A stretch of DNA of 64,000 bases from Erpobdella octoculata (taxonomy: Eukaryota > Annelida > Clitellata > Hirudinida > Erpobdellidae). Under the pieces are notes generated by a model. That model was not told the DNA's origin. It saw only the letters and a program-made list of their open reading frames with translations, and did no database searches. This document shows, in pieces, positions 63,115-64,000 of this stretch; positions within the stretch are counted from its first letter, which is position 1; each line of letters opens with the position of its first letter. The position numbers and the translations under genes were made by a program. The stretch covers positions 26,888,073 through 26,952,072 of the forward strand of contig OZ022241.1 of NCBI GenBank assembly GCA_963978895.1, in the 5' to 3' direction.

Positions 63115-64000
63115 ATGGATAGTAAGTCGTCCGGTGTTGAGGATTGTAAAGACCCAGCGCAATTACTTGGAGGGAATGTGTCTCGAAAAAATTGGGAGGA
63201 TGCGGGTAACGTTAGGAGGGAAGACACTAGTAGGTTTGGCGAAGATCCGACGTGGGAAGATCGACGAGGAGAACGTCATGAAAAACAAAAGCGTAGAGGT
63301 ATGTGGGGTGGTGAAGAAAGGCGGAAAGAGTTGGAAATAGAAAAAAAATTGGAAAATGAATCGATAGATAGAACATTGCAAGAGAAAGAGAGTTGCAATT
63401 AAAAGAGATGATGTTAGAAGAAGAACGAGAAAATAGAAAGCTAAGATGGCTAGAATTAGAAGAGGTGAAAAAGAGGGAGCAACGAGTTGAAAAAGACAGG
63501 GAAGAAACAAGGCGATGGAGAATAGAGGAACGCGAACGAATGATAGCTCGAGAAAATTTTGAAACTTCGGTTGAAAGTCGGGCTAGTCGGTGTATATCAT
63601 ATATTAGACCGTTGGTAGGTGAATTTCCTTCAAATATTTAAGAAATTCCTGGTTTTTTTGAATTATTAGAAAAACAATTTATTATTAATAATGTCAATAA
63701 TGACAGTAAAGCCAGGATTTTACAATCATGTTTGACTTGTAAGGCAAATAACCCGCTTTTCTCCTACTCAATTAGAAAATTATGATAATGTTGAAACGGT
63801 TCTTTTAGCCGAACACAAAATCAGTCCTGCCTATTTAAAACAATATTTTCAATCTCTAACTAAAAAACCGGACCAAACGTTCTCTAGTTTGGATTCCGAG
63901 TTACATAATGCACTTTCATACTATGTTAAAAGTAGGGTGATTGATCGGAATTATGATCAACTATTAAGTTTGTTGTGCGCCGACCGGCTCAAAGAGTTGT
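63115..64000 (+). pseudogene. Gag of second Gmr1-like element, broken and incomplete
   Basis: ATG at 63115, MDSKSSGVEDCKDPAQLLGG. A charged coiled-coil region follows (REETRRWRIEERERM), then Gag core: EIPGFFELLEKQFI (63645), RFSPTQLENYDNVE (63758) and LHNALSYYVKSRVIDRNYDQ (63904). Breaks: a frameshift near 63395, a TAA at 63639, and a frameshift near 63740. The same core in the 12133 ORF reads [14 protein letters not shown] and [15 protein letters not shown], so the two families are related. Confidence 0.82.

Overview
This is nuclear DNA of an animal, probably an invertebrate; the sequence does not let me place it more closely. The window is AT-rich. It holds one intron-rich host gene and possibly the first exon of a second. 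Almost everything else is nested mobile elements: LTR retrotransposons, LINEs, Helitrons, a tRNA-derived SINE, and hAT, MULE, Merlin and pogo-type DNA transposons, with many minisatellites.

The main host gene is UBE2O, an E2/E3 hybrid ubiquitin ligase, on the minus strand from the start codon at 36913 to the stop at 9493. I could place 23 exons by hand from GT-AG boundaries, exact codon phase and colinearity with the known animal protein. They add up to about 1,275 codons, against about 1,290 in human. The catalytic cysteine is the second codon of exon 20. Only the join between the last two exons is unresolved. The 6-kb first intron and the 9.8-kb last intron have grown by stacked transposon insertions.

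Layout. 240-6660: a minus-strand Helitron, interrupted by a hAT element (498-6600), which itself holds a Helitron piece and a gypsy LTR retrotransposon with an intact 1,330-codon gag-pol. 6660-9492: LINE debris, an unrecognised coding-like stretch and a MULE-type MITE with tandem-repeat termini. 9493-36913: UBE2O. Its last intron holds a Helitron relic (10676-19333) split by a Gmr1-like LTR element (11447-17142). Its first intron holds Helitrons, an LTR fragment, a hAT, a TA-flanked inverted-repeat element and a Merlin element 72 bp from exon 1. 37626-39514: a pogo-like transposon that has lost its catalytic core. 39819-43231: a second, internally deleted copy of the gypsy family. 44275-46397: an unclassified inverted-repeat element. 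47091-51640: a decayed CR1/L2-like LINE with a 447-bp MITE inserted in it. 51950-52330: a 17-bp satellite. 53121-53819: a possible host exon of unknown function. 53898-57690: transposon ends, a 157-bp satellite with a SINE in it, and two nested hAT elements. 58360-62050: a minus-strand LINE of the restriction-enzyme-like-endonuclease (R2/NeSL-like) kind, also hit by the SINE. 62375-64000: the 5' end of a second Gmr1-like family, cut by the window edge.

The most notable points are these. A 27-bp minisatellite sits on a UBE2O splice donor and repeats that donor in frame about eight times. The Gmr1-like element has integrase before reverse transcriptase, identical LTRs and a long open ORF that has lost the RT core. 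Several insertions can be read back to an empty target site inside another element, giving a relative order of events.
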